Of a stretch of 64,000 bases of DNA, positions 62,792-64,000 are shown piece by piece (position 1 is the stretch's first letter; the number at the start of each line of letters is the position of its first letter). Source of the DNA: CAZMVY01 sp964617875 (lineage in GTDB: Bacteria > Planctomycetota > Phycisphaerae > UBA1845 > PWPN01); contig CAZUAI010000007.1 in assembly GCA_964617875.1 (NCBI GenBank), forward strand, positions 38,389 through 102,388, read 5' to 3'. The position numbers were made by a program, and so were the translations under genes. The notes beneath the pieces are model-generated. The model was not told where the DNA came from. It saw only the letters and a list, made by a program, of their open reading frames with translations, and searched no databases.

Positions 62792-63019
62792 TCACTCCCT
62801 TCGGCCCAGGCCCCGGCCGGCGTTCAGTTCCGCGTTGAGCGCGTCGCGGAGGTCCGGCCGGTCGTGCACCAATTGCCAGACCGCGCGCACCCGGTCCCCG
62901 TTGTACTTCTCGAGCATCGGCGCAAGCGCCGCTTCCCACTTCTCCCGCGCCGATGTGGCGAAACCGGCGGTCGCCGGCCTCGTGGCCGGGGTGGCGGAGA
63001 TGTTGGTTATTCGGAGCAT
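62792..63019 (-). CDS. Small protein of unknown function, integrated element
   Basis: A 75-residue protein from ATG 63019 with AAAGGA upstream. After an irregular N-terminus (LRITNISATPATRPATAG) the segment AREKWEAALAPMLEKYNGDRVRAVWQLV looks like a helical domain, cut short here by a limit on quoted length, followed by HDRPDLRDALNAELN. The composition is not low-complexity and codon use looks coding. No family is recognised; small genes like this are common in prophages and integrative elements. Confidence 0.6.
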   Translation of the reverse strand: MLRITNISATPATRPATAGFATSAREKWEAALAPMLEKYNGDRVRAVWQLVHDRPDLRDALNAELNAGRGLGRRE

Positions 63020-63035
63020 GTTTCGGTCCTTTCTG

Positions 63036-63623
63036 TTAGATGGCCCGAGTTCGTTCGCTTGGCCCGGCATCGCCGCCCATGACAGTTCGGGGCCGGCACC
63101 CGGTCAACGTCTGGGTGCCCAAGGGCGTTATGTCGTCATCGTCGTACACCGCAACCGTATCCTCGGCGGCGGCCGTCACAACAACGCGATTCCACAACCG
63201 GGCCTTGATCCGGTGCAGCCAGTCGAGCACCGAGCCGGCGGTGCGCTCCGCCGGCATTGCCACGTTGAGCGCGTTCATCGGGTCAACGAGGTACAACGAC
63301 AACGTGCCGTCAACGTCGATTTCGCCCGCTACCCCGGTGAGGTAGGCCGCGAGGGCCTCGCCGGCGAAAACCGGTATGCACCGCACCAGCCGGCACGCCT
63401 CCGCCCCCCCGGTGTTGACCGCGGCCGCCTCCGGTTGCACCGGCACGCCGTCGGCCTCGAGTTCAAAAAGCCGGCCCTCCGCCTCGCCCGTATCGAGGCC
63501 GGCGAGGTCCAGCACCGCCGCCAGCCAGCCCGAGCGCGGAACCTCGATGGCCGCCCCCACGGCGTAGCGGCCGGCGCTTATGTCCGCGTTTTCGAAATAG
63601 CGCGGCGGGCCAATCTGTATCAT
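63036..63623 (-). CDS. Unknown protein of the integrated element
   Basis: A 195-residue protein starting at ATG 63623, whose ATGA overlaps the stop of the gene to its right, so the two are translationally coupled. It begins MIQIGPPRYFENADISAGRY; the middle contains GWLAAVLDLAGLDTGEAEG and GTLSLYLVDPMNALNVAMP, and near the end VVVTAAAEDTVAVYDDDD. It has a mixed alpha/beta composition with no transmembrane segment. In this setting a phage structural or accessory role is possible, but I recognise no domain. The longer frame starting at 63845 is less likely than the coupled ATG. Confidence 0.6.
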   Translation of the reverse strand: MIQIGPPRYFENADISAGRYAVGAAIEVPRSGWLAAVLDLAGLDTGEAEGRLFELEADGVPVQPEAAAVNTGGAEACRLVRCIPVFAGEALAAYLTGVAGEIDVDGTLSLYLVDPMNALNVAMPAERTAGSVLDWLHRIKARLWNRVVVTAAAEDTVAVYDDDDITPLGTQTLTGCRPRTVMGGDAGPSERTRAI

Positions 63624-64000
63624 GATCCGCGCTTCCTCGTCGGGGGCGTCGGGGCCGGCGTGCCGCTGGCCAGCCGCTCCAACTCGGCCCAAGTTGCTTC
63701 GCCGCCCGCCGCTCGTCGGTTGAGTTCGTCCAAATTCACGCGCACCGCTTCCGCGGCCGTCGCAAGGGCGGCCCGAACATCGCGCGCTAGTTCCGGCATC
63801 GGTAAGCTTCCGATGGCGGCTTGTGCCTGCCGGGTCGCCGCCCACATTCGGGCGAAACTCTCAGGCAGCAGCACTCCCACTTCCGCACGCAGGTCGCGCA
63901 GCTTTTGGGCCGCCTGCCGAGTCCGTTCGCGCTCGCGTCGCAAGGCGCGCAGCCGCTTGTACTCGGCCGGCCCAAGCGCGTTCGCCTTTTCGAGCGTCCG
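63620..64000 (-). CDS. Unknown coiled-coil-like protein, partial (5' end outside window)
   Basis: At least 126 residues, open to the right edge of the window. The visible part reads LEKANALGPAEYKRLRALRR, then RERERTRQAAQKLRDL and is rich in Arg, Glu and Ala in long helices (ARDVRAALATAAEAVRVNL), suggesting a coiled coil. It ends in a Pro/Thr-rich basic tail. It overlaps the downstream gene by four bases. No family is recognised. As part of the integrated element it may be a phage-type or accessory protein. Confidence 0.55.
   Translation of the reverse strand, partial: RTLEKANALGPAEYKRLRALRRERERTRQAAQKLRDLRAEVGVLLPESFARMWAATRQAQAAIGSLPMPELARDVRAALATAAEAVRVNLDELNRRAAGGEATWAELERLASGTPAPTPPTRKRGS

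Overview
The window is about 64 kb of GC-rich, gene-dense chromosome from what looks like an anaerobic planctomycete, probably close to Phycisphaerae. This is an inference. It rests on the GC-rich codon use, on two secreted proteins ending in the planctomycete-type calcium-binding repeat tail (D-x-D-x-D-x-D-x-x-D-F followed by C-F-N-G-P-N), on type II secretion-like pseudopilins with a FTLIELLVVVAI signature, on a sulfatase, and on a large Cas12b. No rRNA is present. There are one intact tRNA (Met, CAT) and one tRNA 3' fragment.

Layout. (1) 1-15328, plus strand: a complete [FeFe]-hydrogenase island. It runs rex (3' end only), hydC, hydB (fused to a GltD-like flavoprotein domain), hydA, a response regulator, a hydrogenase-like sensor histidine kinase, two more two-component proteins, hydE, hydG, an aspartase-family lyase and hydF. 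It encodes an NAD(P)-linked trimeric hydrogenase, the machinery that builds its H-cluster, and apparently a dedicated H2- or redox-sensing phosphorelay. (2) 15402-29776: mixed housekeeping genes (plsC, scpB, aroB, dprA, moaB, a small release-factor-like protein), a DUF362 membrane protein, an rnfCD pair without the other rnf genes, a lipoprotein and a ceramidase-like secreted protein. (3) 30099-44288: ligA, a thioesterase, a sulfatase, a flippase-like membrane protein, a FlgT_N-like exported protein, rsmD, a YfhO-like membrane protein with a GT2 glycosyltransferase, and a long secreted SGNH protein.

(4) 44831-50643: a type V-B CRISPR-Cas locus. It has cas2 (no canonical start codon), a very large cas12b split by an apparent one-base frameshift, a tracrRNA recognised here from its anti-repeat and hairpins, and a short array of four 36-nt repeats with three spacers. 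Decayed repeats lie beyond it, mixed with an inverted REP pair. No cas1 or cas4 is present, and a stretch of G/C homopolymers upstream suggests either an assembly fault or erosion there.

(5) 50691-60243: an acyltransferase-family membrane protein, tRNA-Met, then a minus-strand sugar-responsive region with two near-duplicate LacI regulators, two pseudopilin-like proteins and a large CBM6 protein. The CBM6 protein has a LacI-type operator sitting inside a predicted promoter. (6) 60740-64000: the left end of an integrative element, marked by the 3' half of a tRNA-Glu(CTC) next to a tyrosine integrase and four small minus-strand genes of unknown function. The element runs off the right edge.

Dispersed intergenic hairpin repeats of several families occur throughout. 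Most of the hydrogenase genes overlap or are spaced by less than 70 bp, so they are probably co-transcribed, with Rex, the NADH/NAD+ sensor, as the plausible master regulator.
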